From the NCBI GenBank assembly GCA_015662385.1, contig DQUH01000065.1:1-10771 (forward strand): a stretch of 10,771 bases of DNA, read 5' to 3'. A model generated the notes under the pieces. The model searched no databases. It had not been told where the DNA came from and worked only from the letters and a program-made list of their open reading frames with translations. Every line of letters begins with the position of its first letter. The first letter of the stretch is position 1. Below are positions 10,524 through 10,771 of the stretch, one piece after another. A program made the position numbers and the translations under genes. This stretch comes from Methanobacteriota archaeon (GTDB taxonomy: Archaea > Iainarchaeota > Iainarchaeia > JAADDC01).

Positions 10524-10771
10524 ATGGTGCAGTTAAAGGTAAAAAGGGCTTACGACCGGGACGTCGGTAGGAAGATTGTTAGGATACCTTCTGTGGTTTT
10601 TGACGAGCTGGGCATTTCGCAGGGGGACATCGTGCTCGTTAGAGGGGAGAGGGAGACCGTTGCGAAGGCCCTGAGGCTGGCGCCTGAGGACGAGTTCAGG
10701 AACCCAAACATAATAAGGATGGACGGGACCATGAGGCAGAACGCTGGGACGAGCATCGATGAGGTCGTAGA
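10524..10771 (+). CDS. cdc48: Cdc48/VCP-type AAA+ ATPase (VAT), N-terminal domain, cut by window edge
   Basis: Hexameric unfoldase that pulls proteins apart and feeds the archaeal proteasome. Only the first 82 codons are present, all within the N-terminal double-psi beta-barrel. VQLKVKRAYDRDVGRKIVRI, ELGISQGDIVLVRG, ETVAKALRLAPEDE and IIRMDGTMRQNAGTSIDEVV match the domain's strand order and its closing R-Q-N-A-G-x-S-I motif. The AAA+ modules lie beyond the window, so other proteins with this N-domain cannot be ruled out. It sits 4 nt downstream of the regulator gene, placing a disaggregation ATPase under the same control as its divergent partner hsp20. Confidence 0.88.
   Translation, partial: MVQLKVKRAYDRDVGRKIVRIPSVVFDELGISQGDIVLVRGERETVAKALRLAPEDEFRNPNIIRMDGTMRQNAGTSIDEVV

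Noticed and set aside
1-10771. CRISPR array, transposase or integrase
   Set aside because: No regularly spaced repeats were seen and no recombinase motifs occur in any plausible ORF. The intein is the only clear mobile element.

Overview
The window is archaeal. It encodes MCM helicase, KEOPS kinase Bud32, the RNase P protein Rpp21/Rnp4, archaeal-type uS15 and eS1, the archaeal-lipid enzyme CarS, an ADP-forming acyl-CoA synthetase beta subunit, class III (pilin-type) signal peptides and the Cdc48 N-domain. Genes are short and tightly packed, often overlapping or divergent from gaps under 50 bp. Many promoters put a TATA box about 23-29 bp before the start codon, which predicts leaderless mRNAs, while operon-internal genes carry Shine-Dalgarno (SD) sequences. 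Frequent AGG arginine and ATA isoleucine codons and highly charged proteins suggest a thermophile. A small-genome archaeon, possibly of the DPANN type, is my inference and is not proven.

Layout. (1) 1-1420, minus strand: a ribosomal-protein operon, uS15, then a 35-codon ORF, eS1 and carS (cut by the window edge), every junction overlapping. (2) 1483-2472: bud32 (minus) and rnp4 (plus) diverge around one TTTAAA box equidistant from both start codons. (3) 2553-6017: mcm, interrupted by an in-frame 449-residue intein in the conserved segment after the Walker B region. The intein's splicing residues look intact, but both homing-endonuclease catalytic aspartates are gone. (4) 6006-7212, minus strand: a coiled-coil membrane protein of unknown function followed by an acyl-CoA synthetase beta-like ATP-grasp protein. 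(5) 7213-7448: a GC-rich intergenic stretch with a 15-bp inverted repeat, a candidate RNA or regulatory element. (6) 7449-8009: a site-2-protease-like M50 peptidase. (7) 8046-9489: five small pilin-like or secreted proteins in two convergent clusters, four of them with even numbers of cysteines outside the membrane segment. (8) 9515-10771: a protein quality-control module with hsp20 (minus) divergent from a winged-helix regulator and cdc48 (plus, truncated by the window).

The most striking unexplained signal is in the 168-bp hsp20/regulator gap. The minus strand there can fold into an 85-nt, 33-bp hairpin that begins one TATA-to-start distance from a TTTAAA box and ends in a U-run. All four of its non-Watson-Crick pairs are G-U on the minus strand and would be A-C on the plus strand. 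The same pyrimidine tract can instead pair with the hsp20 ribosome-binding site, so the leader could act as a two-state switch or RNA thermometer. A perfect 15-bp operator-like palindrome lies just upstream of the regulator gene. All functional statements rest on motif recognition by eye, and no searches or folding software were run.
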